A DNA stretch of 35,004 bases from Bacteroidota bacterium (GCA_018266765.1 JAFDZU010000040.1:3377-38380), one strand, 5' to 3'. Positions 16,447-26,248 are shown, counted from the stretch's first letter. Made by a program: numbers and translations. Notes: a model not told the origin generated them from the letters alone.

Positions 16447-18633
16447 TTAAACCATTCCAGAGCGTTTTCTTATAAACCATTCAGAACCAAAACAAAGTAA
16501 TCCAGTCGCAAGTAACCATGGAAGATTCCATAAAGCAAATTCAGATTTTTGCGTAATAGTTCTTGGAGAGAAAGTTGGTTGCTTTTTTATGTCTTCTAAA
16601 AACTTTGATGCATTTTCGGGAGTATAAAACTTGCCACCTGTTCGTTCTGCTATTTGACGAAGAAGTTCGGAATTCATCCTAACATTTTGATATTCAAGTG
16701 CTATATCACCTACGCTGAATCTTCCGTTATCGGTTCCATACGATTTTTGAGCTACTGAAACAGAACCGGAAAACGAATAATCACCTTCAGTAAGTCCTTC
16801 TAATTGACCACTATATCGTCCATTAGTTAAAGGAGTAAGTATTAATTCGCGAGGATTATTTCCACCTGAAATTTTAACAACAACTTCTGCATTTTCGATA
16901 GGAGTGAGTGTTTGGTCGTAGACTTGAGCATTGAATTCTACTTTTTCTCCACTTGCGTACAGTTTTTTAGTTGTTTTAATTCTTACAGTTTTTTGGTTAT
17001 CCGAAGTAGTAAGCCATCGAGTTGAATTTTGTAGAAATGTAGAAAGAACGTCAGGAACATCCGTTCTACCTTTTGAAATTTCAGCGGCTTCTCCCAGCAA
17101 TTTCCAACGATACAAACCATAACCTAACACTGCAACTGACTTCTTACCTTGAAATTCCCTTGATGTAATTAAAGGTTCATTTAACGGTGTTGAATTGACT
17201 TTAATGGTTGCTAATACTTCCGATTCCGGTTTGACTCGAACAAATGTTTCGGTACGAAATATAGGAGGTAATTGATTCCAAATTGCTATATCTTCATTAG
17301 TTCCTTTTATTTTTAGGAGTGAATTCGATAATGATTTTGACTGTATATCAGCGAAAACCATGAATTCCTGTGCTCGTGATGACACAACAGTAAATGGCAA
17401 GTATTGCTCTAATTGTTTCAATTTTGTGTAATCTGTTTGAAGTGAAGAAACAAAAAGAATTGGTTTACCTCGTTCGCATTCTTGGGCTATTAGTTGTAGT
17501 GAAGTATTACCAGTTGAATTTATAGGAAATCCTACTAATACTATAAGTTCTGCATCATGAAGGACTTGTGAAGTCGGTTCTTCGTCATAAAATTCGGCAT
17601 TTTGTTTCTGAATATATGCTTTTACTTCTGCACCTTTTTCATTTGTCAATATAGACCGCAGGAAAGAAACGTCCGAACTCGGAGCACCTGCAAACAAAAC
17701 AACTCTTCTTTTTTGTTTAAGAACTGTAATAAATTCAGAAAGTGAATTGTTTTTTGTTGTTAATTCACCTACTCGAGGAGAAATTGATGCGGTTAATTTA
17801 TGAACCCCTTCAGTTTTAGGATGATAATCAAATACTGCAGAATATGCCTGTTGGTCAGCCCGCAATATTATTGTTTGTTCTGCGATTGGAGTTCCATTAT
17901 CTGAAAGAACGAGTTTAGTAGTTGAATTATATTCATCGGTATAACCATTTGATTTTAAATTAATATTCACCGGAACTGAAGATTCAAGATATGTTAATTC
18001 GTTAGTTAGAATGGTTTGAATTGATATGTCTTTTGGTTCAGTCGAATCTCCGATACCAATAATATATAATGGTTTGCCGAGTAATTCAGCTTCGTATAAA
18101 GGATTTGCTCCAGCATTAAATGCACCGTCTGTTATCACAAGTCCTGCTCGAAGATTAGTACTTTCAGTTTGTTCTGAAACCCATCGAATTGCACCTGAGA
18201 TATCAGTTAATTGCCCGTCAAATTTTAGTGAATCTATTCTTTTGGTATCAATTGCTCTCACTGCATCATGGAAGGATGCAACCTTTACTTCATCTCCTAA
18301 TGATAGAATTTTAGAATCAATTAAAGATTTTGTAATTGCAACTTTTCGACTTCCTTTACTATCGGTAATAGTCATTGATTGAGAATTATCTAGTAATAAA
18401 GCAAGCTTAGGTGTATCTATACTTGTACGTACAAAAGAAAGAATCGGTTCAAATAATGCAAAAATTAACAAACCTAATGCAATAGTTCGTAAAGTGATTA
18501 GGATAGATTTTTTAACAGAAGAAATTGGGGGGATTGTGGTTCGGTAGCAGTAAAAAGCATATATGAATGCACAAAGAATAATTCCAAAAACTACCAACCA
18601 AGAGCCACTTATACCGAGTGAGTATGAATTCAT
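16447..18633 (-). CDS. Membrane-anchored VWA domain protein with GATase-like central domain
   Basis: This 728-residue inner-membrane protein has two N-terminal helices (about 11-30 and 44-61) and one C-terminal helix (about 703-720) followed by a basic tail (FIRKRSGMV). A von Willebrand A domain begins at about 75 with the MIDAS motif LDNSQSM (Asp82, Ser84, Ser86) and later VITDGAFNAG. A class-I glutamine-amidotransferase-like fold lies at about 310-420 (RVVLFAGAPSSD) without an obvious catalytic triad. An immunoglobulin-like region (about 560-640) precedes the last helix. This is a familiar Bacteroidota layout of unknown function, often linked to Bat/MoxR-type loci, but no MoxR ATPase is seen here. 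The open frame begins at TTG 18636; the ATG at 18633 is used. Confidence 0.75.
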   Translation of the reverse strand: MNSYSLGISGSWLVVFGIILCAFIYAFYCYRTTIPPISSVKKSILITLRTIALGLLIFALFEPILSFVRTSIDTPKLALLLDNSQSMTITDSKGSRKVAITKSLIDSKILSLGDEVKVASFHDAVRAIDTKRIDSLKFDGQLTDISGAIRWVSEQTESTNLRAGLVITDGAFNAGANPLYEAELLGKPLYIIGIGDSTEPKDISIQTILTNELTYLESSVPVNINLKSNGYTDEYNSTTKLVLSDNGTPIAEQTIILRADQQAYSAVFDYHPKTEGVHKLTASISPRVGELTTKNNSLSEFITVLKQKRRVVLFAGAPSSDVSFLRSILTNEKGAEVKAYIQKQNAEFYDEEPTSQVLHDAELIVLVGFPINSTGNTSLQLIAQECERGKPILFVSSLQTDYTKLKQLEQYLPFTVVSSRAQEFMVFADIQSKSLSNSLLKIKGTNEDIAIWNQLPPIFRTETFVRVKPESEVLATIKVNSTPLNEPLITSREFQGKKSVAVLGYGLYRWKLLGEAAEISKGRTDVPDVLSTFLQNSTRWLTTSDNQKTVRIKTTKKLYASGEKVEFNAQVYDQTLTPIENAEVVVKISGGNNPRELILTPLTNGRYSGQLEGLTEGDYSFSGSVSVAQKSYGTDNGRFSVGDIALEYQNVRMNSELLRQIAERTGGKFYTPENASKFLEDIKKQPTFSPRTITQKSEFALWNLPWLLATGLLCFGSEWFIRKRSGMV

Positions 18634-18728
18634 CAATAATCAAATTGTGTAAAAATAATAATATGAAGACTTCGACGAACAGACCTTATATGAATTTTAG
18701 GAATACCAATGTCAAAATAAACTTGCTG

Positions 18729-18761
18729 TTTTGACGTGAAGATAGTAACTTCGTATGTTTA
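18729..18761 (+). promoter_or_regulatory. Candidate promoter of the Lon-like protease gene
   Basis: TTTTG at 18729-18733 and TATGTTTA at 18754-18761 are separated by 20 bases. They match the Bacteroidetes -33/-7 pattern with one mismatch in the last -7 base. The predicted start near 18767 leaves a leader of about 45 bases. Confidence 0.45.
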
Positions 18762-18812
18762 TTTTAGTAAAGAAATTACAATTTGCAAAAAATCTGAGAA
18801 ACCTTCGCAATT

Positions 18813-21335
18813 ATGTCACAAAATACATCTTCATTTCTTCCAATTCAAACTCCATTGCCTGAACTTACATTTCATGAACTTCGCTGGCATTGTTCACCTG
18901 AAATATTCAATTTTCAAACAACTCAACAGCTTACACCAATTAAAGGAATAGTTGGTCAGGAACGTGCAATCGAAGCCATTCGACTTGGTGCACAATTATT
19001 TTCTTACGGATATAATACATTTGTTTCGGGAGTATCCGGTACAGGTCGACTAACAACTGTCAAAAAAATATTAGATGAAGTTGCCACTGCAACTCCGGTT
19101 TTATTTGACTTTTGTTATGTTCAAAATTTTGTTAATACTGACAATCCACGATTATTACGATTCCCAGCAGGACAAGGTAAACTATTTTCGAATTCAATGG
19201 ATGATACCATTAGTTTTCTCAAAAGAAGAATACCTCAGCTTTTTGAGGAAGAAGGATTCCAACATAAACGAACTGAACTCATTGAATTGTATCAAAAAAA
19301 AGAACAAGATTTAATTGAACAATTTAATTTAAAAATTCGACCAACAGGATTTGTCCTTGGTAGAGTAGAAACCGAAGAAGGGGAAACACAAACAGAAGTA
19401 TTTCCTATCGTTGCTGGAAAACCAGTCCCCATTTCTGAACTCGAAAGCTTAGTTTCTACAAAAAAAATAACCGCAAAAAAAGCAGAAGAACTTCGTGAAA
19501 AATATGACAGTTTACATGATGAATTGTATTCACTCGCTCGGCTGGGTGTAAAACTTATGTTGGAGTTTCGTTCTGAGCTAAATTCATTCGACCGAAACTC
19601 AGCAGCACTCATCACTAAAAGCGTATTTGATGAGATACGGAATGATTTTCCTGACAGACGAGTCAATGAATATTTACGAGAAGTTGAGAAAGATATACTA
19701 GATAATTTGGAGTTGTTTGAAGCAACACTCGGAAAATTACCGAATGAAGTCGAACATGAAAAAATTGAAAGTAACCTTAAAGAAAAATTTATAAATTATA
19801 CGGTAAATGTTGTTTTAGATAATAATGATACGAAAAATGCTCCTGTAATAGTTGAGACTCTACCGACTTATAGTAATTTATTCGGGGCTATCGAGAAAAA
19901 ATTTGATTCAAGCGGATTCTGGAAAACTGATTTTACTAAAATTAAACCAGGAGCATTATTAAGAGCAGACCAGGGATATTTGGTTGTAAACGCTTTAGAT
20001 TTACTTAGAGAAGAAGGAGCATGGCAAGTACTTAAAAAAGTATTACTTTACGGCAAATTAGAAATTCATTCGGTTGATTCTTATTTTGCTATTTCACAAT
20101 CTACGCTCAAACCTGAAGCAATAGATCTTAACGTAAAAGTAGTTATGATAGGCGATGAGGATTTATATCGAGCGTTATATTTTTCAGAAGAAGATTTCAA
20201 GAAAATATTTAAAGTTAATGCCGAATTTGATTATGAAACTTCTCGAACTCCTGAAATGATTCAATACTACGCACATTTTATTAGTAAAATATGTAACAGC
20301 GAAACATTACTACATGCTGATAAAACAGGAGTTGCTGCAATAGTTGAGTGGGGAGTGGAACACACCGAAACTCAAAATAAAATTACTTTGCAATTTAGTG
20401 ATGTAGCTGATGTAATTCGTGAATCTTCGTATCATGCGAGACTAAAGAACACAAAATTTATTTCAAGTAATGAAGTTCAAGATGCATTAAATGCTCGCCG
20501 TCGCAGAAATGAAATGCTCGATGAGAAAATCAAAGAGCAAATTGTTCAAGAAACATTAATGATTGATACATCCGGTGAAAGAATAGGTCAAATTAACGGA
20601 TTAACAGTTTACAGTACTGGATTAATTTCATTCGGAAAACCTGCTCGAATTACAACAACAGTAGGAGTCGGAGAAGAAAGTATTGTTAATATTGAACGTG
20701 AAGTAGAATTAAGCGGTAGTACTCACGATAAAGGAGTAATGATTCTAACCGGTTTTATGAGAGAAAAATTTGCCCAAACACGTCCATTAACTTTATCGTG
20801 TTCTATAGCTTTTGAGCAGAGCTATGGTGGAATTGACGGTGATTCTGCTACTGCAGCGGAAATTATTTCAATATTATCATCATTATCGAAAATACCCGTT
20901 AAACAATCACTTGCAATTACCGGTTCGGTGAATCAAAAAGGAGATATACAGCCAATTGGTGGTGTTAATGAAAAAATTAAAGGATTTTTTGAGATTTGTT
21001 CCATTCGTGGATTAACGGGGGAACAGGGAGTTGTAATTCCAAAACAAAATGTACAAGATTTGATGCTTTCAGACGATATAATAGAACAAGTTAAGGCGGG
21101 AAAATTCCATATTTATCCTGTTTCCAGTATCGAAGAAGCAACATTTAGAATGTTAGGTGTATATGCAGGCGAACTTGATAATGAACGTAAATTTCCGGAT
21201 GGAACAGTTTTTGGATTAGTAGATAAATGCTTGGAAAAGCTCCACGAAGCAAGTACAGATAATGAAAAAGATAGTAATACTGCAAACCATGCTAGTAATA
21301 AAAAAACAAAAACGGATAAAACTAATGGAAAATAA
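18813..21335 (+). CDS. Lon-like S16 protease of the COG1067 type with degenerate ATP site
   Basis: This 840-residue protein has the COG1067/LonB-like layout. An N-terminal segment (LPELTFHELRWHC) leads into a P-loop-like sequence GVSGTGRLTT (73-82). A long helical insertion (about 130-330) follows, then a Walker-B-like strand LVVNALDLL (390-398), an AAA lid, and the C-terminal Lon protease domain. The Ser-Lys dyad is intact: Ser678 in GDSATAAE and Lys721 in GGVNEKIKGF, 43 residues apart as in E. coli Lon. The ATP site appears degenerate: Arg79-Leu80 replace the usual Lys-Ser/Thr, and Asn393-Ala394 replace the Asp-Glu of Walker B. It may therefore be ATP-independent, as in LonC-type enzymes. 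An acidic/lysine-rich tail ends the protein. Its substrates are unknown. It is monocistronic by appearance. Confidence 0.85.
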   Translation: MSQNTSSFLPIQTPLPELTFHELRWHCSPEIFNFQTTQQLTPIKGIVGQERAIEAIRLGAQLFSYGYNTFVSGVSGTGRLTTVKKILDEVATATPVLFDFCYVQNFVNTDNPRLLRFPAGQGKLFSNSMDDTISFLKRRIPQLFEEEGFQHKRTELIELYQKKEQDLIEQFNLKIRPTGFVLGRVETEEGETQTEVFPIVAGKPVPISELESLVSTKKITAKKAEELREKYDSLHDELYSLARLGVKLMLEFRSELNSFDRNSAALITKSVFDEIRNDFPDRRVNEYLREVEKDILDNLELFEATLGKLPNEVEHEKIESNLKEKFINYTVNVVLDNNDTKNAPVIVETLPTYSNLFGAIEKKFDSSGFWKTDFTKIKPGALLRADQGYLVVNALDLLREEGAWQVLKKVLLYGKLEIHSVDSYFAISQSTLKPEAIDLNVKVVMIGDEDLYRALYFSEEDFKKIFKVNAEFDYETSRTPEMIQYYAHFISKICNSETLLHADKTGVAAIVEWGVEHTETQNKITLQFSDVADVIRESSYHARLKNTKFISSNEVQDALNARRRRNEMLDEKIKEQIVQETLMIDTSGERIGQINGLTVYSTGLISFGKPARITTTVGVGEESIVNIEREVELSGSTHDKGVMILTGFMREKFAQTRPLTLSCSIAFEQSYGGIDGDSATAAEIISILSSLSKIPVKQSLAITGSVNQKGDIQPIGGVNEKIKGFFEICSIRGLTGEQGVVIPKQNVQDLMLSDDIIEQVKAGKFHIYPVSSIEEATFRMLGVYAGELDNERKFPDGTVFGLVDKCLEKLHEASTDNEKDSNTANHASNKKTKTDKTNGK

Positions 21336-21438
21336 ATATAGATACTTTTTCATTTAATTTTTACAATGTAAAAGTATTTTACAAAAAATAGGATGTTTTA
21401 ATTTAGACCAAAGACGTTATAAATATTGCTTCTTTCCG

Positions 21439-21446
21439 TATCTTTG
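21439..21446 (+). promoter_or_regulatory. Bacteroidetes-type -7 element upstream of the TPR-motAB operon
   Basis: TATCTTTG matches the TANNTTTG consensus and is followed by CC. No good TTG lies at the expected -33 distance, so the upstream half is weak. The predicted start near 21452 gives a leader of about 45 bases before the ATG at 21498. Confidence 0.45.
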
Positions 21447-21497
21447 CCAATTACGTCTAAAAATAATTAGTTTACTTGGATTTATATCTGTTCTACG

Positions 21498-23159
21498 ATG
21501 CGTATTCGACAAATTCAGTATTTTTTACAGAATTTACTAACAGTGGTTATATTATTTTCCACAATAGTAGGTCTAACTTCGTGTGTATCCAATTCACTAA
21601 GTAAAAAAAATATTATCTCATCGAAACACAAAAATCTAACCAAATTTGATATCCATTTAGATAGTATAATTGCTTCGAAAAAAGCAAAAGATTATGTAAT
21701 TCGGGGTTCATCATTGCAGATGCGAGAGCAATATGCAGAAGCAATTCTTGAATTTCAAATGGCACTTCGATATGATACTTCAGCAGTTATATATTATGCA
21801 CTTGCAAAAAACTACACTTCACTGGCAAAATTCGACTTAGCTGCTGAAAATGCGCGAATTGCTATCCAAATTGATTCTTCGTTTATTCCTGCTTTGGAAT
21901 TACTCGCCGACATTTATAATAATTCTGACCGTTCAGATGAAGCAAATGAGATTTATGAAAAAATAGTTGAGCTTGAACCTGAAAATAAAGGATATATTTT
22001 TGCTCTTGCTCAAAGTTGTGAGATACGTAATCCTCGACGTGCAGAAGAATTGTATCTTCAATTATTAATTGGAGAAGAAGATGAAGGAACACTTTATACT
22101 CTCGCTCAATTATATAGAAGAAATAAACAATATGAAAAATACATCTTTACTTTAGAACGATTATATTCAGTAACTTCAGATAATAGAGTTGCTTACATGC
22201 TTGTAAATAGTTATTTACGTCAGCAAAATTATGACAAAGCAATTGAACTTTCTTTTAAGTTAGAGCAAAGTCTTCCATCGGATGATATTGAGGACTATTA
22301 TCAAGTCATAAGTAGTTCATTACTTGACAACTCAGATTCATTACTATTAGCAACTCCAAGCATTACAAATTATTTAGAAAAATTAAGCCATCGTCATAGT
22401 TTTGAATGGCGTTATTATTACAATAATGGATTACTCGCTTCTCGAATTGAAAAACAACAATTGGCTGAAACTTTTTTTAAGAGAGCAATTTCGTTAGATA
22501 CAACAATTGAACTTCCATTAAGACTCGCGGCATACTATTTGCAGAGAAAAAATTATGAAGCAACAATTGAGTTATTAGTAACGTTTGAAAATTTGTTTCC
22601 TTTAGAAGCACGAATTCCATTATATATTGGAATTGCCTTTTCCGGTATTAATAAATATGATTTAGCGATTCCTTTTTTAAAGAAATCAATTCTTCTAAAT
22701 AATGAAAATATTGATGGTTGGGCTCAACTAGGTATAGCGTATGACCATCTTAATATTTCGGATAGTTCAGATTTAGCTTATGAGAATGCTTTAAAAATTG
22801 ATTCATCTAACGCATTGATTAATAATAACTATGCTTATTCATTATCTATACGTAATTTAAAATTAAGCCGAGCATTGGAAATGGCTTCAACAGCAATAAA
22901 TGCTCAGCCAAACAATTCATCGTATCTTGATACATTCGGATGGGTTCATTTTCAGCTTGGAAATTATAAAGAAGCTTTAGAAAATTTGATTAAAGCATCA
23001 ACTAATACAGAGTCTAGTGCTACAATATTAGAACATTTAGGAGATGCATATTTGAAAAATGGAAATGTCGATCAAGCTATTTCTACATATAGAAAAGCGT
23101 TAGAAAAATCCCCTGACCGACGTTCATTATTTGAGAGATTAGAAAATATATATAAATAA
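21498..23159 (+). CDS. TPR repeat lipoprotein
   Basis: This 553-residue predicted lipoprotein has a signal and lipobox GLTSC (near residue 30). The rest is built almost wholly from tetratricopeptide repeats: an N-terminal set (about 65-200, with A-I-L-E-F-Q-M-A-L-R-Y-D and Y-A-L-A-K-N-Y), a middle, less regular part (about 200-310), and a C-terminal set (about 310-550, ending Y-L-K-N-G-N-V-D-Q-A-I-S-T-Y-R-K-A-L-E). Such proteins act as periplasmic or outer-membrane scaffolds. It starts an apparent operon and lies 51 bases ahead of motA, so it may assist the stator or the T9SS machinery, but that is inference. Confidence 0.85.
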   Translation: MRIRQIQYFLQNLLTVVILFSTIVGLTSCVSNSLSKKNIISSKHKNLTKFDIHLDSIIASKKAKDYVIRGSSLQMREQYAEAILEFQMALRYDTSAVIYYALAKNYTSLAKFDLAAENARIAIQIDSSFIPALELLADIYNNSDRSDEANEIYEKIVELEPENKGYIFALAQSCEIRNPRRAEELYLQLLIGEEDEGTLYTLAQLYRRNKQYEKYIFTLERLYSVTSDNRVAYMLVNSYLRQQNYDKAIELSFKLEQSLPSDDIEDYYQVISSSLLDNSDSLLLATPSITNYLEKLSHRHSFEWRYYYNNGLLASRIEKQQLAETFFKRAISLDTTIELPLRLAAYYLQRKNYEATIELLVTFENLFPLEARIPLYIGIAFSGINKYDLAIPFLKKSILLNNENIDGWAQLGIAYDHLNISDSSDLAYENALKIDSSNALINNNYAYSLSIRNLKLSRALEMASTAINAQPNNSSYLDTFGWVHFQLGNYKEALENLIKASTNTESSATILEHLGDAYLKNGNVDQAISTYRKALEKSPDRRSLFERLENIYK

Positions 23160-23210
23160 AAAATAAGTACTATACACTGGTATAAATTAAAGAAATAAAA
23201 GGAATAATGT

Positions 23211-24062
23211 ATGTTTGTTATCATTGGTATCGTAATTGTTTTTGGTAGCATCGTAGTTGGTTATACCATGCACCATGGAAACCTTGGCGTACTCTTTCAA
23301 ATCAACGAGTTTATCATTATTGGGGGAGCAGCGCTTGGTTCTTTGTTAATCGCTAACCCTTTACCGATAACTATGTCGGTTTTCAAAGGGATTATAGGAA
23401 CATTAAAAGGTTCGAAAATCAATAAAAGCTCATACATTGAATTATTGCAAATGATGTATGAATTATTTCAATTTGCAAAACGTGAAGGTTTAATTGCTCT
23501 TGAGCAACATATTGAAACTCCTGAATCTAGTTCAATATTTTCTAAATACCCTTCATTTCTTGCAAACCATCATTCTGTTGATTTTCTTTGTGATACGTTG
23601 AAAGTAGTGTTAAGTGGAGGAGTGCCAGCTCATGATTTGGAGGAACTTATGGAAATAGATATTGATACTCTTCATGCATCAGAACTTCAAGCCCCATCAG
23701 CTCTAACAACAGTAAGTGATGCATTTCCTGGATTAGGAATTGTTGCGGCTGTATTGGGTGTTATTATCACTATGGGTATTATTGACCAACCACCTGAAAT
23801 TATTGGACACAGTGTTGCTGCTGCTCTTGTGGGAACGTTTTTCGGTATTTTGATGAGTTACGGATTAGTTGGTCCACTTGCTAAAAATATGGAACACATG
23901 GTGAATGCTGAAGGTCGTTATATAACATCAATCAAAGCAGGTTTACTTGCTTTTGCTAAAGGAACTCCTGCTGCGGTAGCTATTGAATATACACGTCGCT
24001 CTATTGATCCGAGTGAGCGCCCGTCATTCCAAGAAACTGAAGAGGCTACTAAAAAACGTTAA
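23211..24062 (+). CDS. motA: MotA-type flagellar motor stator protein
   Basis: This 283-residue protein is the proton-channel stator subunit that couples ion flow to torque on the flagellar rotor. Four membrane segments are visible: an N-terminal pair, FVIIGIVIVFGSIVVGYT and FIIIGGAALGSLLIA, and a C-terminal pair, PGLGIVAAVLGVIITMGII and VAAALVGTFFGILMSYGLVGPLA. Both carry the conserved prolines of the family. The long cytoplasmic loop between the pairs is present. It resembles the long E. coli-type MotA rather than the shorter ExbB/TolQ or GldL proteins. AAAGGAATA precedes the ATG. motB follows after 45 bases. Confidence 0.92.
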   Translation: MFVIIGIVIVFGSIVVGYTMHHGNLGVLFQINEFIIIGGAALGSLLIANPLPITMSVFKGIIGTLKGSKINKSSYIELLQMMYELFQFAKREGLIALEQHIETPESSSIFSKYPSFLANHHSVDFLCDTLKVVLSGGVPAHDLEELMEIDIDTLHASELQAPSALTTVSDAFPGLGIVAAVLGVIITMGIIDQPPEIIGHSVAAALVGTFFGILMSYGLVGPLAKNMEHMVNAEGRYITSIKAGLLAFAKGTPAAVAIEYTRRSIDPSERPSFQETEEATKKR

Positions 24063-24107
24063 GAGTATTAGATTAGATTTATTTTATAAATTTCCATTAA
24101 GTGTGTT

Positions 24108-24992
24108 ATGGCTGAAGGTAATCCCGAACAACCGATTATTATTAAAAAAAGAAAGAAACATGCTCCTCACGGGCATCATGGGGGGGCATGGAAAGTGGCA
24201 TATGCTGACTTCGTTACAGCGATGATGGCTTTTTTTTTAGTTATGTGGATTCTTGGGCTAAGCCAACAATCGAAAAAAAATATGGCGCAGTATTTTAAAG
24301 ATCCGGGAGTGTTTAGTTTTAAAACAGGTAAGGCATTACCTGTTGATTTAAAGATGGTTACTGCTAAATACGATGGAACTAAAGGTGAAAATTCAGTTGA
24401 TAATTATACTGAAAAGGGTGGAGAAGGATCAGGAAGTCTAAGCAATAAAACATCAGATTCTTCCAAAGTACAAATTATGGTAGAATCTAAGCAAGATAGT
24501 ACTCGTATAACAAAGTTGGAACAAAAATTATCAGAACAACTAAAAGATTTAGCTAATGGACAACCAAGTTTAAAAGATTTATTGTCATCTCTTAAAGTAG
24601 AAATAACAAATGAAGGTTTGCGTATTGAAATGGTCGAATCGAAAGATAATGTGTTTTTTCAGGTTGGTAGTGCTAACCTTACAAAAGAAGCAGTCGAAAT
24701 ACTCAAACGAGTTGCAGAAGAAGTTGGTAAAATGCCTAATTACGTAAATATTGAAGGTCACACAGACAGTCGTCCCTATGGAAATGGAAAAGGATATTCA
24801 AATTGGGAACTTTCTAGTGACCGAGCCAATGCAGCTCGTAAAATTTTAGAAACAAATGGTCTGTGGGAAGGGCAAATGGCGAGTGTGTCTGGATATGCCG
24901 ACCGTAATCTTCGTTCTCCTGAAAATCCATTTGATGTTTCAAATCGTCGCGTATCGATTTTAGTTAAATTCCAAAAATCAAAAATTAATTAA
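24108..24992 (+). CDS. motB: MotB-type flagellar motor stator protein with OmpA domain
   Basis: This 294-residue partner of MotA anchors the stator to peptidoglycan. A basic, histidine-rich N-terminus precedes the single helix W-K-V-A-Y-A-D-F-V-T-A-M-M-A-F-F-L-V-M-W. It carries the ion-binding aspartate Asp34, the equivalent of E. coli Asp32. A plug/linker region with an acidic, serine-rich segment follows (about 65-160). The OmpA-like peptidoglycan-binding domain (about 175-290) has NIEGHTDSRPYG, NWELSSDRANAARKIL, GYADRNLRSPENP and NRRVSILVKF. The residue pattern in the helix suggests proton use, but this is not certain. All essential residues appear intact. Confidence 0.92.
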   Translation: MAEGNPEQPIIIKKRKKHAPHGHHGGAWKVAYADFVTAMMAFFLVMWILGLSQQSKKNMAQYFKDPGVFSFKTGKALPVDLKMVTAKYDGTKGENSVDNYTEKGGEGSGSLSNKTSDSSKVQIMVESKQDSTRITKLEQKLSEQLKDLANGQPSLKDLLSSLKVEITNEGLRIEMVESKDNVFFQVGSANLTKEAVEILKRVAEEVGKMPNYVNIEGHTDSRPYGNGKGYSNWELSSDRANAARKILETNGLWEGQMASVSGYADRNLRSPENPFDVSNRRVSILVKFQKSKIN

Positions 24993-25060
24993 AAGAATTG
25001 GAAATATATGTTAAATAGTACTGAAACTTCGGTCAATTTATTTATTAAATAAAAATAGCA

Positions 25061-26248
25061 ATGTTATCATTTTTAATTATAGATGACGAACCTACAATCA
25101 TTCTTACACTTCAAACGATTATTTCGTCAGCATTTCCTAATTCGACTATTCATACAGCAAAAAATGGTAGTGAGGGGTGGTCGACACTTCAAGATAATAA
25201 ACCTTCCATAGTAATAAGTGATTTGCAATTACCTGGTATGAATGGTATCGAACTTTGCAGAAAAGTTAGGGCGAATGAAGTACTAAATGAAACATATTTT
25301 ATTATTATAACTGCAAGCACAGTAAAAGAACAGCGCATAGAAGCACTTCAAGCAGGAGCTGATGATTATTTAAGTAAACCCCTTACGACCGAAGATTTAA
25401 CAGCTAAACTTCGTTCAGCTATAAGGATTGTTCAAATGCAAGAACGACTCCAAGCAGAAAATGATAAATTAATCAAGATTTCAAACCAACTCGAACAAGA
25501 TTTTGAAGAGATGGTTCAGTTGACAGTAGGATTTTTACAGTCACGATTTGCACAAACAATTCCTATGTTAGGAAGGGTCACAAAAGCAGTTCAATGGATT
25601 GCTAAACAGTTTACTGAATTCTCAGAAACAGAACGTAAAGAACTTGAATATGCGTCTCAACTTTGTTATGTAGGAAAATTGTTTCTGCCGGACTCGTTAA
25701 TGTATTATCCTATTAGTATTGATGGTAAGCCAAGTCATGAGCTAATGAATCAAGTTCCTCATTCAGCCAAAATGATTTTATCTGCTGTGAAGAGATTTGA
25801 AAATATTGGAGATATTCTCCACAAAATGCATGAAAATTTTGATGGTACTGGATTCCCTGACCGTTTACAATCTTGGCAAATTCCAATGTCTGCTCGAATT
25901 CTACGTGTAGTTCTTGATTTTGAAGAACTTCGTGATAGAACAAGACGTTCTCCACAAGATGCATTTACACATATTCAACAAAGTGCTAAACGTCTTTATG
26001 ATAATCGAGTTGTATTGCTGTTAGGGGAATATATCTCAAGAAATTCAGGTATATTAACGCAAAGCACAAGCCGTCCGATTCAGCTTCAAGATTTAATGGA
26101 AGGAATGGTGCTAGCTCGTGATATTTATACAAATTCGGGTATGAAACTTTTACCTGCTGATGCAACTCTTTCTGATAATTCTATTTCTAAGATATTATCT
26201 CACGCATCAACCGACCCAATTATTGGGAATATTTATGTGAAAATTTGA
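25061..26248 (+). CDS. Response regulator: REC domain plus degenerate HD-GYP domain
   Basis: This 395-residue protein starts with an intact receiver domain (1-122): acid pair Asp8-Asp9, phosphoacceptor Asp54 in VISDLQLPG, Thr84 and Lys106 in YLSKP. A coiled-coil linker (about 123-155) leads to an HD-GYP-like domain (about 155-325). The metal-binding HD pair is missing there: the usual L-L-H-D-x-G-K reads QLCYVGK (200-206). PHSAKMIL (233-240) and the MHENFDGTGFP (256-266) counterpart of H-H-E-x-x-D-G-T-G-Y-P remain. A short C-terminal module (about 340-385, LMEGMVLARDIYTNSGMKLLP) is like those often joined to HD domains. It may bind or sense c-di-GMP rather than hydrolyse it. It lies 68 bases after motB, suggesting motility control. 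Confidence 0.83.
   Translation: MLSFLIIDDEPTIILTLQTIISSAFPNSTIHTAKNGSEGWSTLQDNKPSIVISDLQLPGMNGIELCRKVRANEVLNETYFIIITASTVKEQRIEALQAGADDYLSKPLTTEDLTAKLRSAIRIVQMQERLQAENDKLIKISNQLEQDFEEMVQLTVGFLQSRFAQTIPMLGRVTKAVQWIAKQFTEFSETERKELEYASQLCYVGKLFLPDSLMYYPISIDGKPSHELMNQVPHSAKMILSAVKRFENIGDILHKMHENFDGTGFPDRLQSWQIPMSARILRVVLDFEELRDRTRRSPQDAFTHIQQSAKRLYDNRVVLLLGEYISRNSGILTQSTSRPIQLQDLMEGMVLARDIYTNSGMKLLPADATLSDNSISKILSHASTDPIIGNIYVKI

Noticed and set aside
21359-21373. Palindrome TTTTACAATGTAAAA after the Lon-like gene
   Set aside because: The one-base centre is too tight for a hairpin; an operator is possible, but AT-rich palindromes of this size are common here. An overlapping 8-bp repeat (21342-21349 with 21370-21377) is too weak to call a terminator.
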